Source: an uncultured Clostridia bacterium (GTDB lineage Bacteria; Bacillota; Clostridia; TANB77; CAG-508). From it: a DNA stretch of 64,000 bases. How positions within the stretch are numbered: the first letter of the stretch is position 1; every line of letters starts with the position of its first letter. Made by a program: the position numbers and the translations under genes. A model generated the notes under the pieces. The model was not told where the DNA came from. It saw nothing but the letters and a program-made list of their open reading frames with translations, and searched no databases. The stretch is from the NCBI GenBank assembly GCA_944388045.1, contig CALXHG010000008.1, positions 1 through 64,000 of the forward strand, in the 5' to 3' direction. Of the stretch, positions 55,049 to 63,706 are shown piece after piece.

Positions 55049-55098
55049 AGGTTATAGGCTATCCTTTTTTTAAAACCTAAATATTTCTATGTAAGGAT
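55049..55098 (+). promoter_or_regulatory. 5'-leader motif copy 4 upstream of gerAB
   Basis: AGGTTATAGGCTATCCTTT, TTTTAAAACCTAAATATT, 14 nt from ACCT to AAGGAT. The outer stem AGGTT/AACCT and the inner AGG-CTAT-CCT are clear. Here TATCCTT is exactly complementary to the ribosome-binding site AAGGATA, so the inner arm and the site compete. Confidence 0.6.
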
Positions 55099-55105
55099 AT
55101 TTTAA

Positions 55106-56203
55106 ATGGAAAACACAAAAATTGGTAATAAAGAAGCTATTGCTCTTTTAGTAACTATTACATTTAATCAATTAATTATAAATGGTTCGAAAGCAATATT
55201 AAATACTACATCTTCTGCATCTCTTTTAAATATACTTTTCATTAGTATTATTGTTATTCTATTTACTTGTGCTATTTGCTTTTTCTTAAATAAGTTTCCT
55301 GCTTTTGATTTAATAGATATTTCTAAATATTTAGGTGGAAATTTTTTAAAATGGATTATTGGATTATTATATATCACATATTTTATAATATTTTCAGGAA
55401 ATTTATTATATTTATTTTCTACGTGTTTACAAATTATCTATTTTCCAGTAACATTATTATTTTTTATAAGACTTTTTTTTATAATTGCCGCTATTATTAT
55501 TTGTCTATTTAAAAATAATGCAATATATAGAAGTACTTTTGTACTATTTCCTATTTTAGTTATTAGTACTTTATTTTTATTTATTTCTGATATTCAATTT
55601 TTTGATGTTGAAAATATTTATCCAATGTTTGGATATGGTATTTTTTCCACTTTTGTAAGTGGATTAAGTAATTTATTGATTTTTCAAACTTTAGCTTATA
55701 TATTTTTTCTACCCCCAATAATGAAAAATCCTTCAGAAATAAAAAAAATAACAATTACATCAATTATAATATCTTCTTTATTTATTTTACTAACTATTTC
55801 AACTATATTATTTACTTTTAATGCTCTTGTAGAAATAGATGAATTACTTCCTTTATATTCTGCAGTTAGATATATTGATTATGGTTCATTTTTTCAAAAA
55901 ATGAATTCGATATTTTTACTAATTTGGATTATGAGTTTTGTAAGTTATTTGGGAATTACTTTAAAATTTTCTAGCAATATTTTAAAAAAATTATCTTTAA
56001 TAAAAACTGATTCTATTTTTATTGTTATTTTAGGTATTCTACTGTTCTTTGCCTCTGGATGGCAAAAAACATATGCTTCTTCTATACTTTTTGCACAAGG
56101 CGTTTTAAAATGGTCATTTTTTATTCTTATATTTGGAATTAGTTTTTTAATATTAATTTTTGCTTATTTAAAACTAAAATATTTCAAATCTAAGAATAAA
56201 TAA
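55106..56203 (+). CDS. gerAB: Spore germination protein, GerAB/GerKB type
   Basis: GerAB-type subunits are APC-superfamily membrane proteins that sense germinants in the spore inner membrane. The 365-residue protein has ten hydrophobic helices and the family start GNKEAIALLVTITFNQLI, with PLYSAVRYIDYGSFFQKMNSIFLLIW near 245-270. The ATG follows AAGGAT by 8 nt. gerAC lies 49 bp downstream. A gerAA-type subunit, normally first in such operons, is not upstream (455 bp of non-coding DNA lie there) nor elsewhere in the window. Confidence 0.9.
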   Translation: MENTKIGNKEAIALLVTITFNQLIINGSKAILNTTSSASLLNILFISIIVILFTCAICFFLNKFPAFDLIDISKYLGGNFLKWIIGLLYITYFIIFSGNLLYLFSTCLQIIYFPVTLLFFIRLFFIIAAIIICLFKNNAIYRSTFVLFPILVISTLFLFISDIQFFDVENIYPMFGYGIFSTFVSGLSNLLIFQTLAYIFFLPPIMKNPSEIKKITITSIIISSLFILLTISTILFTFNALVEIDELLPLYSAVRYIDYGSFFQKMNSIFLLIWIMSFVSYLGITLKFSSNILKKLSLIKTDSIFIVILGILLFFASGWQKTYASSILFAQGVLKWSFFILIFGISFLILIFAYLKLKYFKSKNK

Positions 56204-56252
56204 AACTACACTTATTAAAAAATTTAAATTATTAGATGAAAGGATCTTTTAT

Positions 56253-57632
56253 ATGAATAAAACTACAATTTGGATTTTAATATTTTTTATCTTTCTATTC
56301 TTTTTTATATATGGCTTTTCTAATTCATATATTTCCCATAATTTAAGTAATTTAGCATATGTTTTTTCTTTAGGAATAGACAAAGGAGAAAATGCCAATT
56401 TTAAAATTACTGCTCAATTTACAAAAAATTCTGCAATTTCCAAAGGAAATTCTTCTGATGATTCTTCTAATTTTGTTCTTACTTCTTGTGAGGCAGATTC
56501 TATTTTTAATGGAATTAATCTTATAAATAGTTATATTGGTAGAGAAGTTAATTTAGCACATTGTAGTGTTGTTGTTTTTTCAAAAGAAATTGCAGAACAA
56601 GGCATTTCTGAAGAAATCTATAGTTTAATTAATAATGAAGAAATTAGACCAGATGCAAATCTCGTTGTTAGTAATTGTTCAGCTTATGATTATATTAATA
56701 ATGTAAAACCTAATATAGAAACTTTGACTAGTCATTATTATGAAACATTCTCTATTACAAGTAAATTTACTGGTTATATTGCAGATATTACAATAGGTAA
56801 TTTTTTTAATGATCTTTCTGGAAGAAGTGGTGATTCTACAGCAATATTAGGTGGTCTTAATTTAACTGCAAGAGAAAATGATTCTTCATCAGGAAATTCT
56901 TCTCAAAGTTCTGTAGAAGATGAAGAATCATCAAAAAGCTCTTCAAACAGTTCAGAAAGTTCATCATCAGAAAGCTCTGAAAATAGTTCTTCAGAAAGTT
57001 CTTCTAACACTTCTAAAGTACAAAATTCAACATCATCAGATATTATAACTTCTTCAGAAAATTTAATTGCTGGAAATAGTTCTATATCAGGTGGGCGTGG
57101 TACAGAAAACTTAGGTCTTGCTGTTTTTAAAAATGATAAATATTGCGGAGAATTAACTGTTTCTGAAACAATTTCTCATTTACTTATTAATAATAAAATA
57201 AGTACTTGTGTTGTTTCTATTGATAACCCTTTAAAAGAAAATTCTAAAATCGAAATTCAAATTTCTCCTAAGAAAAAGTCTAAAATAACTACTAATATTG
57301 AAAATAATAATTTAAAAATTAATGTAAAATTGAATCTAGTTGCTGATATTATTTCTTTAGATAGAGAAACAGATTATGAAAATAATTTTATTTTAGAAAA
57401 AGTTTCTGAAGCTACTAGTTCTTATTTTAAAAATGAATTAAATAAATATTTTAATAAAGTCTCTAAAGAATATTCTGTTGATATTGATAAATTTTGCTTG
57501 TCAACTCTTAAATATTTTCCAACAGAAAAAGATTTTTATAATTTTAATTGGGACGAAAAATATAAAAATGCAGAATTCTCTGCAGATGTAGATGTAAATG
57601 TTGTTTCAAGCCTTCTTGTAACACAAACATAA
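56253..57632 (+). CDS. gerAC: Spore germination protein GerAC type, Ser-rich insertion and no lipobox
   Basis: GerAC subunits are normally lipoproteins on the spore membrane. The 459-residue protein has the family pattern LSNLAYVFSLGIDKGEN near 35, SHYYETFSI near 155 and the C-terminal fold with TLKYFPTEKDFYNFNWDEKYKNAEFSADVDVNV in pieces. At the N terminus, where the lipobox Cys is expected, the sequence reads IYGFSNSYIS with no Cys, so it probably stays as a signal anchor. A Ser/Glu/Asn-rich low-complexity stretch (about 205-285) interrupts the protein. It is unlike usual GerAC members in both respects. AAAGGA precedes the ATG. Confidence 0.88.
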   Translation: MNKTTIWILIFFIFLFFFIYGFSNSYISHNLSNLAYVFSLGIDKGENANFKITAQFTKNSAISKGNSSDDSSNFVLTSCEADSIFNGINLINSYIGREVNLAHCSVVVFSKEIAEQGISEEIYSLINNEEIRPDANLVVSNCSAYDYINNVKPNIETLTSHYYETFSITSKFTGYIADITIGNFFNDLSGRSGDSTAILGGLNLTARENDSSSGNSSQSSVEDEESSKSSSNSSESSSSESSENSSSESSSNTSKVQNSTSSDIITSSENLIAGNSSISGGRGTENLGLAVFKNDKYCGELTVSETISHLLINNKISTCVVSIDNPLKENSKIEIQISPKKKSKITTNIENNNLKINVKLNLVADIISLDRETDYENNFILEKVSEATSSYFKNELNKYFNKVSKEYSVDIDKFCLSTLKYFPTEKDFYNFNWDEKYKNAEFSADVDVNVVSSLLVTQT

Positions 57633-57848
57633 TATTAGTTGTATATATATCTTAAAAGACATATAATCATAGCAAAAATACTTTAATAGCCTATAAACTT
57701 CTTAAATGTTTATTGCTTTTTTATAAAAAATAGTGTATATTAAATATCAATAGAAATAAAATAACAGTTTTATTTAGCTGTTAACTTCAATAATCGAACA
57801 TGTAAAAAAAGCTTGTTATAACTAACTTAAAGAAAGGAATGAATTTTT

Positions 57849-58304
57849 GTGGAAACAATAACATTTACATCTCACAATGAATCTGAAACAAAAGATTTTG
57901 CAAAAAAACTTGCTAGCAAGTTAAATATAGGTGATATTATAGTCTTATCTGGAGAATTAGGTTCTGGCAAAACAAAATTTACAGAAGGTTTTTTAAGTTA
58001 TTTTGGATTAGAAAATGAAATTTCTAGTCCAACATTTACTATTGTAAATGAATATAAAAACAGTAAAGCAACTATTTTTCATTTTGATGTATACAGATTA
58101 GAAAATATAGATGAATTTTATGCAATTGGAGGAGAAGAATATTTTAATTCTGGAATATGTATTATTGAATGGGGAGAAATTATAAAAGATGCTCTTCCAA
58201 AAGAATATATAGAAATTACTTTAAAAAAAGACTTATCTGATGAAAATATTAGACTTTTGAACATTAATTTAATTGGTGAAAAATATAAGAACTTTAAGTT
58301 TTAA
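57849..58304 (+). CDS. tsaE: tRNA threonylcarbamoyladenosine biosynthesis ATPase TsaE
   Basis: TsaE is a small P-loop ATPase that supports t6A formation at position 37 of ANN-decoding tRNAs. The 151-residue protein has Walker A SGELGSGKTKF near 38, the SPTFTIVNEY motif near 62 and FDVYRLEN near 82, and IIEWGE near 110. It starts at GTG, with AAAGGA 10 nt upstream; the ATG touching that site is out of frame. That shows a gap of 10-12 nt between the site and start is normal here. A 216-bp gap separates it from gerAC, so it may have its own promoter. Confidence 0.94.
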   Translation: METITFTSHNESETKDFAKKLASKLNIGDIIVLSGELGSGKTKFTEGFLSYFGLENEISSPTFTIVNEYKNSKATIFHFDVYRLENIDEFYAIGGEEYFNSGICIIEWGEIIKDALPKEYIEITLKKDLSDENIRLLNINLIGEKYKNFKF

Positions 58305-58324
58305 CCTAAAGTTCTTATATTTTA
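58283..58324. terminator. Bidirectional terminator between convergent tsaE and the coiled-coil gene
   Basis: ATATAAGAACTTTA (58283-58296) and TAAAGTTCTTATAT (58307-58320) form a perfect 14-bp stem around a 10-nt loop, with A and T runs outside. The tsaE stop lies inside it and it serves both genes. Confidence 0.9.
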
Positions 58325-59317
58325 CTCTCCTCTACCTTCTGGCAAAGCATTTGGTAATTCAATTTTAATTCTAATTTTAAATATATATGAGAAAGCTCTT
58401 GCAATCTTTGTTTTCTTAAATTTTTGCCATAATGATGGTTTTTTATCAAATAAAATAGCTTCTTTATATTCTTCTATTTCATTATCTTTTTGATATTCAT
58501 CAACTAATTCTCCTAAATCTTGTTCTTTCTTTTCTTCTGTTTCTACTACTTGAGAAACTGGTTGTTTTGGTTGAGATTTATTTTCTGCTATTTCTTTTGT
58601 TTTTTCTTCAACAATAGGTTCTATTTTTATTTCATCAGCAACTTTTTCTTCTTTCTCAGCTTTAGAATCAACTTCCATTTCTATTGGTTTTGGTATTACT
58701 TTTAGGGCATCAGCAACTTCGATTCCAATATAGCTTAAAGCTTTTGATCTATCTTCTATTCTTTCCATGTCAATTTCTATATGAAGATTTGTCTCTAAAT
58801 TATTTACTCTAGCATTTAAAAGTTTTATTGCATCTAGATAATTTTGGTTTGTCTTTGTTTTTGCTTTTCCAACTATTCTTAATGTTTCTATAACATCAGA
58901 AGCAAATTTTCCTTCTTCTTCTACTTTATCTACTCTTTCTTTCCAATCTTCGTTTTTATTTTCTACAGCTTCAATTAAATCTTTAAGTTTTCCTGATAAA
59001 ATAATATTTTCTTCCCTTTGTCTAATTAATTCTTCAACTTTTTTTGTATTTTCTTCAAATTGATTTGTTGCGAATTCTACTAATTCATAAGCAGTTTTAT
59101 AAACACTTACTGGAAAATTCTTTTTCTTTGGATATTCTATTAAATAAGCTTTTATAGATTCAATCAAGTCTTTAAAATAAGTATCATCTTCAAATTGAAC
59201 TATTTGCTTCTTACTTTTTGGATTTATTAATTTTTGTACTTTATCTATATTGGATAGTATTTTTTCCTCTGTAATTACCATTCGAACATTTACTATGCCA
59301 GATCTTCTTCTTGACAT
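58322..59317 (-). CDS. Cytoplasmic coiled-coil protein of unknown function
   Basis: The 331-residue protein is not recognised. It starts MSRRRSGIVNVRMVITEEKI, has helical coiled-coil stretches (about 60-120 and 165-200) and a Glu/Lys/Pro-rich linker (about 215-275). A C-terminal basic/hydrophobic part follows (KKPSLWQKFKKTKIARAFSYIFKIRIKIELP). That tail could touch the membrane; no full transmembrane helix is present. AGGAGG lies 8 nt before the ATG, so the start is well supported. The gene stands alone between terminators. Confidence 0.7.
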   Translation of the reverse strand: MSRRRSGIVNVRMVITEEKILSNIDKVQKLINPKSKKQIVQFEDDTYFKDLIESIKAYLIEYPKKKNFPVSVYKTAYELVEFATNQFEENTKKVEELIRQREENIILSGKLKDLIEAVENKNEDWKERVDKVEEEGKFASDVIETLRIVGKAKTKTNQNYLDAIKLLNARVNNLETNLHIEIDMERIEDRSKALSYIGIEVADALKVIPKPIEMEVDSKAEKEEKVADEIKIEPIVEEKTKEIAENKSQPKQPVSQVVETEEKKEQDLGELVDEYQKDNEIEEYKEAILFDKKPSLWQKFKKTKIARAFSYIFKIRIKIELPNALPEGRGE

Positions 59318-59427
59318 TGCAAATACCTCCTCTTCATGTGTGGTATATAAATTATTATTCTTTTTTATTATATACTAGTTTCCGTAAAACTACAAGTATT
59401 TTTGAGATTTTTTGTGTTACTTTTTCA

Positions 59428-59473
59428 TTACAAAAATATTACAACTCGAAATATTGTTGTAATATTTTTGTAA
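59428..59473. terminator. 18-bp perfect hairpin between the coiled-coil gene and the acyl-CoA synthetase gene
   Basis: TTACAAAAATATTACAAC (59428-59445) and GTTGTAATATTTTTGTAA (59456-59473) form a perfect stem with a 10-nt loop. It follows the acyl-CoA synthetase stop on the minus strand. The U run is on the plus side, so the direction is uncertain. Confidence 0.7.
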
Positions 59474-59540
59474 TTTTTTATTTTTTCTTATACTATCTTT
59501 TATGTCTTATTTTTCGTTTTTGCTTAAATATTGCAATTAT

Positions 59541-61259
59541 TTATTTTGCTAGAACTTTTTTTAATTCTTCATGTCTTTTTATTTTTAATGTAGTTGTCTT
59601 TATTAAAGCTTCTTCTGTGATTACCATTTCTCTAACATATTTATATTTAGGCATTAATTTATTTACTTCTTTTACTTTTTCCCATAAAAATGTTTTAATA
59701 TTTTCTTCTCCTTCTATATGATAAAGGTCTTTTATTAAATCTTTATCATATACAATTTCTGCACATACTTTAACATCTCCGTCATCTTCTTTTTTCTCAT
59801 AAACAAAAGATTCTTTTATTCCTTCTACTTTATTTAATAATGTTTCTATTTCCTCTGGAAATACATTTTTACCATTATTTAATACTATAACACTTTTCTT
59901 TCTTCCTAAAATAAATATAAATCCTTCTTCATCTATTTTGGCTAAATCTCCTGTATGAAACCATCCATCAGGTTCTAATGCTTCTTTAGTTGCTTCTTCA
60001 TTATTGTAATATCCAATCATTATAGATGGTCCTTTTGCCATTAATTCTCCTATGCCTTCGGAATCTGGATTATCTATTTTAACTTCTATACTAGGAAATT
60101 TTTTACCTATTGAACCTAATTTTCTACATTTTGGAGTTTCTGCTGCTATAACTGGTGATGTTTCTGTTAAACCATATCCTTGTTCAACATCAAAACCTAA
60201 ATCATTAAATCCTTTTTCTGTTTCTGGGTCTAAAGCTGCTCCACCTGTTACTACTAATTTTAATTTAGGTCCTAAACTATCATGTACTTCTTTAAATAAT
60301 TTTTTTCTTAAATCTATTTTTACTTTTAATAGTAAATTTGATATTTTCTTTCCTTTTTCTAATGTTGCTAATTTTCCTTTTTTCTCTATTTCTTTCATTA
60401 CTTTTCTATATATAATATCAAAAACTGCTGGAACTGATATCATTGCTGTTATTCCATAATCTTTAATATTATTTGCCATGTGTTTTACGCCTTCACAAAA
60501 AACTATACATGAACCTATTGAAATTGGATATAAAAATCCTACTGTACATTCAAACACATGATGTAATGGTAAAAATGATAGTAAAACATCTTCTTCATTT
60601 AAATCAAATCTTTGAGTAATATCCATTATATTTGTAACTAAATTTTTATGTGATAACATTACTGCTTTAGACATTGCTGTTGTTCCTGATGTAAATAACA
60701 TTATTCCCATTTCTTCTGGATTGATTTTTGCTTCTAAATAGCTATTATCTCCATTTTTAATTAATTTTTTTCCTTTTTCTACTAAAACTTTTTGTGAATA
60801 TATTCCATTTGTATTTTCTTCTAAATCCATTGAAATAAAATATTTTAAATTTGTATTTTTCTTTTCTCTTAGTGTATTCATTATATTGTCATATTTTTTT
60901 GAATAAAATATTGCTTCTACTTGTGAACGAAGAACTAAATTTTCTAGTTCATTATCTGGTAAAGCTTTATCTAATGGTACAACTACTCCCACTCCAGCAA
61001 CTACAGCTAAATAAGCAAGTTCCCATTCATATCTATTTTCTGATATAACAGCAATTCTTTTATCTTTTAACCCCATTTGAATTAAAGCTGTTCCTAATGA
61101 ATTTATTTCATCTCTGAATTCTTTATGTGTTATTTTTTTTGTTTTTCCTGGTTCCTCTGTTTTGAACATATAAGCTGGTCTATCTCCATATGCTTCTCCT
61201 GTTTGTTTTAACATATCTTTTAAATCTGTATATTTAAATGATTTAGATTTTGATTCCAT
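59541..61259 (-). CDS. AMP-dependent long-chain acyl-CoA synthetase
   Basis: The enzyme activates fatty acids to acyl-AMP and then acyl-CoA. The roughly 572-residue protein has the P-loop-like LFTSGTTAMSKAVMLSH near 185, the LTETSP motif QGYGLTETSPV near 365, the GWFHTGDLA motif near 435, IFILGRKKS, and a C-terminal TTLKIKRHE with the adenylation Lys. It is a class seen in Clostridia for exogenous fatty acids. The start at 61259 follows AAAGGA by about 11 nt; a further 12 upstream codons lack a site. A TetR-type regulator lies just upstream on the same strand, suggesting substrate-responsive control. Confidence 0.9.
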   Translation of the reverse strand: MESKSKSFKYTDLKDMLKQTGEAYGDRPAYMFKTEEPGKTKKITHKEFRDEINSLGTALIQMGLKDKRIAVISENRYEWELAYLAVVAGVGVVVPLDKALPDNELENLVLRSQVEAIFYSKKYDNIMNTLREKKNTNLKYFISMDLEENTNGIYSQKVLVEKGKKLIKNGDNSYLEAKINPEEMGIMLFTSGTTAMSKAVMLSHKNLVTNIMDITQRFDLNEEDVLLSFLPLHHVFECTVGFLYPISIGSCIVFCEGVKHMANNIKDYGITAMISVPAVFDIIYRKVMKEIEKKGKLATLEKGKKISNLLLKVKIDLRKKLFKEVHDSLGPKLKLVVTGGAALDPETEKGFNDLGFDVEQGYGLTETSPVIAAETPKCRKLGSIGKKFPSIEVKIDNPDSEGIGELMAKGPSIMIGYYNNEEATKEALEPDGWFHTGDLAKIDEEGFIFILGRKKSVIVLNNGKNVFPEEIETLLNKVEGIKESFVYEKKEDDGDVKVCAEIVYDKDLIKDLYHIEGEENIKTFLWEKVKEVNKLMPKYKYVREMVITEEALIKTTTLKIKRHEELKKVLAK

Positions 61260-61323
61260 TATTATTACATTCCTTTCTTTGATTAAATATTGCATAAATT
61301 TTTTAGGACATAATTTATTTCTT

Positions 61324-61911
61324 TTATAAAGCTTTATTTCTTAATCCATTTATAACTGTATTTTCATATTCATGATATAATTGCATTATATTCATATTTT
61401 GTCCTTCTCTTTTTTGGTAAACTAATGTAGAACATATTAATCCATATATTTCTGAGGCTATTGCTCTTGTATCTCCTTTTTTTATTTCACCTTTCTCGAT
61501 TCCTTCTTGAACTATTTTTTCAATTTTTCCAATATATTGATAAATTAAATCTTGACACTTTTTGTTTCTTTCTTTAGTTCCCCAAAATTGACTTAATAAT
61601 ATTGTTATTATATTTTCATATTTTGCAACTATTTTTATTTGTATTAATACTATTGCTTTAATTTTATCAATATAATTATTATGTTTTGCAGTTTTTATAT
61701 CTACACTATTTTGCAATAATTTTATTCCTTCTTCAATTAAAAAATTGAATATTTCTTCTTTACTTGAAAAATGATAGTATAATGTTCCTTTTGCAACACC
61801 AACTGTTGCTGTTATTTCTTCTATGCTTGTTGCATCATACCCTTTTTCTGCAAATAGTTTCATTGATGTTTCAAATATTTTTCTTTTCGTTTTATTCAAT
61901 TTTACATTCAT
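61324..61911 (-). CDS. TetR/AcrR family transcriptional regulator
   Basis: The roughly 195-residue protein has the N-terminal TetR helix-turn-helix, with FAEKGYDATSIEEITATVGVAK and GTLYYHFSSKEEIFNFL, and a helical ligand-binding C-terminal half. It is transcribed toward the acyl-CoA synthetase, so a FadR/FabR-type role in fatty-acid sensing is likely but inferred. AAAGGA abuts the chosen ATG; another ATG three codons upstream, or a TTG four codons downstream at 12-nt spacing, are alternatives. The leader has the small ATTTATGCCTA hairpin motif also found at 20.65 kb. Confidence 0.88.
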   Translation of the reverse strand: MNVKLNKTKRKIFETSMKLFAEKGYDATSIEEITATVGVAKGTLYYHFSSKEEIFNFLIEEGIKLLQNSVDIKTAKHNNYIDKIKAIVLIQIKIVAKYENIITILLSQFWGTKERNKKCQDLIYQYIGKIEKIVQEGIEKGEIKKGDTRAIASEIYGLICSTLVYQKREGQNMNIMQLYHEYENTVINGLRNKAL

Positions 61912-61944
61912 TCCTTTCATTAGGCATAAATTTGATTGAAATTT
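61911..61944 (-). promoter_or_regulatory. Leader hairpin motif with ATTTATGCCTA loop, copy 2
   Basis: On the minus strand TTTC, AATCAAATTTATGCCTAAT and GAAAGG: the GAAA arm runs into the ribosome-binding site AAAGGA. The loop matches copy 1 at 20640-20684 in 13 or so bases, while the stem differs by a paired change (TTCC/GGAA versus TTTC/GAAA). Confidence 0.35.
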
Positions 61945-62138
61945 TCTCTATAAATAAAGCTCAAATATTTAAATAACAAATCTGAAATGCCCTATTTATA
62001 TTATTCGTTCTTCAATTTTACATGTATATTATATAACGTATTTGATTTTTGTGCAAGATTTTTTTATTGTTTGACTTGTTTTTTTTAACATAATATTGTA
62101 TAATTTTGCCATACTAACAGTAGAAAGAGGGAATTTTT

Positions 62139-63527
62139 ATGACTAATTTAACAATTAAAGATTTATACAAAGATACAAAATGTTATGATAACAAAGAGGT
62201 TATTATTGAAGGATGGGTAAAAACTATTAGAGATTCAAAAACATTTGGATTTATTGAATTAAATGATGGTTCATTTTTTAAAAATGTTCAAATCGTTTTT
62301 AATGATAATTTATCTAATTTTGAAAATATCACAAAATTAACTATTAGTTCAACAATCAAAGTTACTGGAAAGGTTATAATTACTGAAAATGCAAAACAAC
62401 CTTTTGAAATACAAGCAACTTCTATAGAAATAGAGGCACTATCACCTACAGATTATCCTCTTCAAAAGAAAAGACATTCTTTTGAATATTTAAGAACAAT
62501 TGCACATTTACGTCCTAGAACAAATACATTTAATGCAGTTTTTAGAATTAGAAGTGTTACTGCATTTGCTATTCATCAATATTTTCAAGAAAGAGGTTAT
62601 GTATATGTACATTCACCTATTATAACTTGTGCAGATTGTGAAGGCTCTGCAGAAATGTTTAAACTAACAACTTTTAATTTAGATGAAGAATTACCAAAAA
62701 AAGATGGAAAAGTTGACTTTTCTGAAGATTTATTCGGAAAAAAAGCTTATATTACAGGTTCTGGACAATTACATGGAGAAACTTTTGCATCTGCTTTTGG
62801 AAAAATTTACACTTTTGGTCCTACATTAAGAAGTGAAAATTCTAATACTAAAACACATGCAAATGAATTTTGGATGATTGAACCAGAAATATCTTTTTGT
62901 GATTTAAATGAATTAATGGATATTGAAGAAGATTGTTTAAAATATATTGTAAAAACTGTTATGGAAAAATGTCCAGAAGAAATTGATTTTTGTGATAATT
63001 TTATAGAAAAAGGATTAAAACAAAAATTAAATAAATTATTAGAATCTGAGTTTGTTAGAATTGACCATAAAGATGTTATTGATATTCTAAAAAAAGCAGA
63101 TAGAACTTGGGAATTTGAACCTGAATATGGTGAAGATTTAGCCAAAGAACATGAAAAATATATTACAGAATATTTTAATGGTCCAGTTTTTGTTAAAAAT
63201 TGGCCAAAAGATATAAAATCTTATTATATGAAATTAAATCCTGATGGAAAAACCGTTGCTGGTGTTGATTTAGAGGTTCCTGGTGCTGGTGAAATTATGG
63301 GTGGTTCTCAAAGGGAAGAAGATTATGATAAACTTGTAGCTCGTATGAAGGAAATGGGAATTGAACAAGAACCTTTATATTGGTATTTAGATTTGCGTAA
63401 ATATGGTACAAATATTCATTCTGGGTTTGGTCTAGGTTTTGAAAGATTACTTATGTATATTACTGGTATAGAAAATATTAGAGATGTTATTCCATTTCCT
63501 AGAACTCCAAATAATTGTGATTTTTAA
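62139..63527 (+). CDS. asnS: Asparaginyl-tRNA synthetase
   Basis: This class IIb synthetase charges tRNA-Asn. The 462-residue protein has an N-terminal OB-fold anticodon domain (about 1-105, VIIEGWVKTIRDSKTFGFIELNDG), the motif 2 region TFGPTLRSENSNTKTHANEFWMIEPE in pieces near 222-248, and class II motif 3 GFGLGFERLLMYITG near 430. It ends RDVIPFPRTPNNCDF, typical of AsnS. AGAGGGAATTTTT precedes the ATG. The 218-bp upstream region shows no T-box antiterminator (no AGGGTGGNACCGCG-like element). It is a single gene followed by a repeat copy. Confidence 0.96.
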   Translation: MTNLTIKDLYKDTKCYDNKEVIIEGWVKTIRDSKTFGFIELNDGSFFKNVQIVFNDNLSNFENITKLTISSTIKVTGKVIITENAKQPFEIQATSIEIEALSPTDYPLQKKRHSFEYLRTIAHLRPRTNTFNAVFRIRSVTAFAIHQYFQERGYVYVHSPIITCADCEGSAEMFKLTTFNLDEELPKKDGKVDFSEDLFGKKAYITGSGQLHGETFASAFGKIYTFGPTLRSENSNTKTHANEFWMIEPEISFCDLNELMDIEEDCLKYIVKTVMEKCPEEIDFCDNFIEKGLKQKLNKLLESEFVRIDHKDVIDILKKADRTWEFEPEYGEDLAKEHEKYITEYFNGPVFVKNWPKDIKSYYMKLNPDGKTVAGVDLEVPGAGEIMGGSQREEDYDKLVARMKEMGIEQEPLYWYLDLRKYGTNIHSGFGLGFERLLMYITGIENIRDVIPFPRTPNNCDF

Positions 63528-63539
63528 CATTTCTTATAA

Positions 63540-63637
63540 TAAAAACTTAATTTTTCTTTTGAAAATAAAATTTTTATATTTAAGATTTTGCTTTAAGTTG
63601 TATAATATAAAGTTTCATATTGTGTCCTATTCAATAA
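63540..63637. repeat. Copy D of the dispersed structured repeat (right half)
   Basis: TTTTTCTTTTGAAAATAAAA, TTTTTATATTTAAGATTTTG, CTTTAAGTTGTATAATATAA, AGTTTCATATTG and TCCTATTCAATAAC are in the same order as the right half of copies A and B. CTTTA/TAAAG arms are kept with a changed loop. It lies 12 bp past the asnS stop. Confidence 0.7.
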
Positions 63638-63645
63638 CAAATATC

Positions 63646-63700
63646 AGTGAAGACAAAGATTATTTATATGGTTTTAGTACCAAAAATCTTCGTCTTCACT
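63646..63700 (-). terminator. Hairpin terminator of the partial Cys/Asn-rich gene
   Basis: AGTGAAGAC and GTCTTCACT form a 9-bp outer stem, with AAGATT/AATCTT continuing it inside. It lies just downstream of the stop at 63707. Confidence 0.75.
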
Positions 63701-63706
63701 ATATTA

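Noticed and set aside
57680-57710. Stretch resembling the four-member leader motif (AGCCTATAAACTTC)
   Set aside because: Only the 5' arm is similar; there is no AAACCT partner and no gene start in the right place.
61921-62138. T-box leader for asnS
   Set aside because: No antiterminator consensus or specifier-loop features were seen in the 218-bp region.
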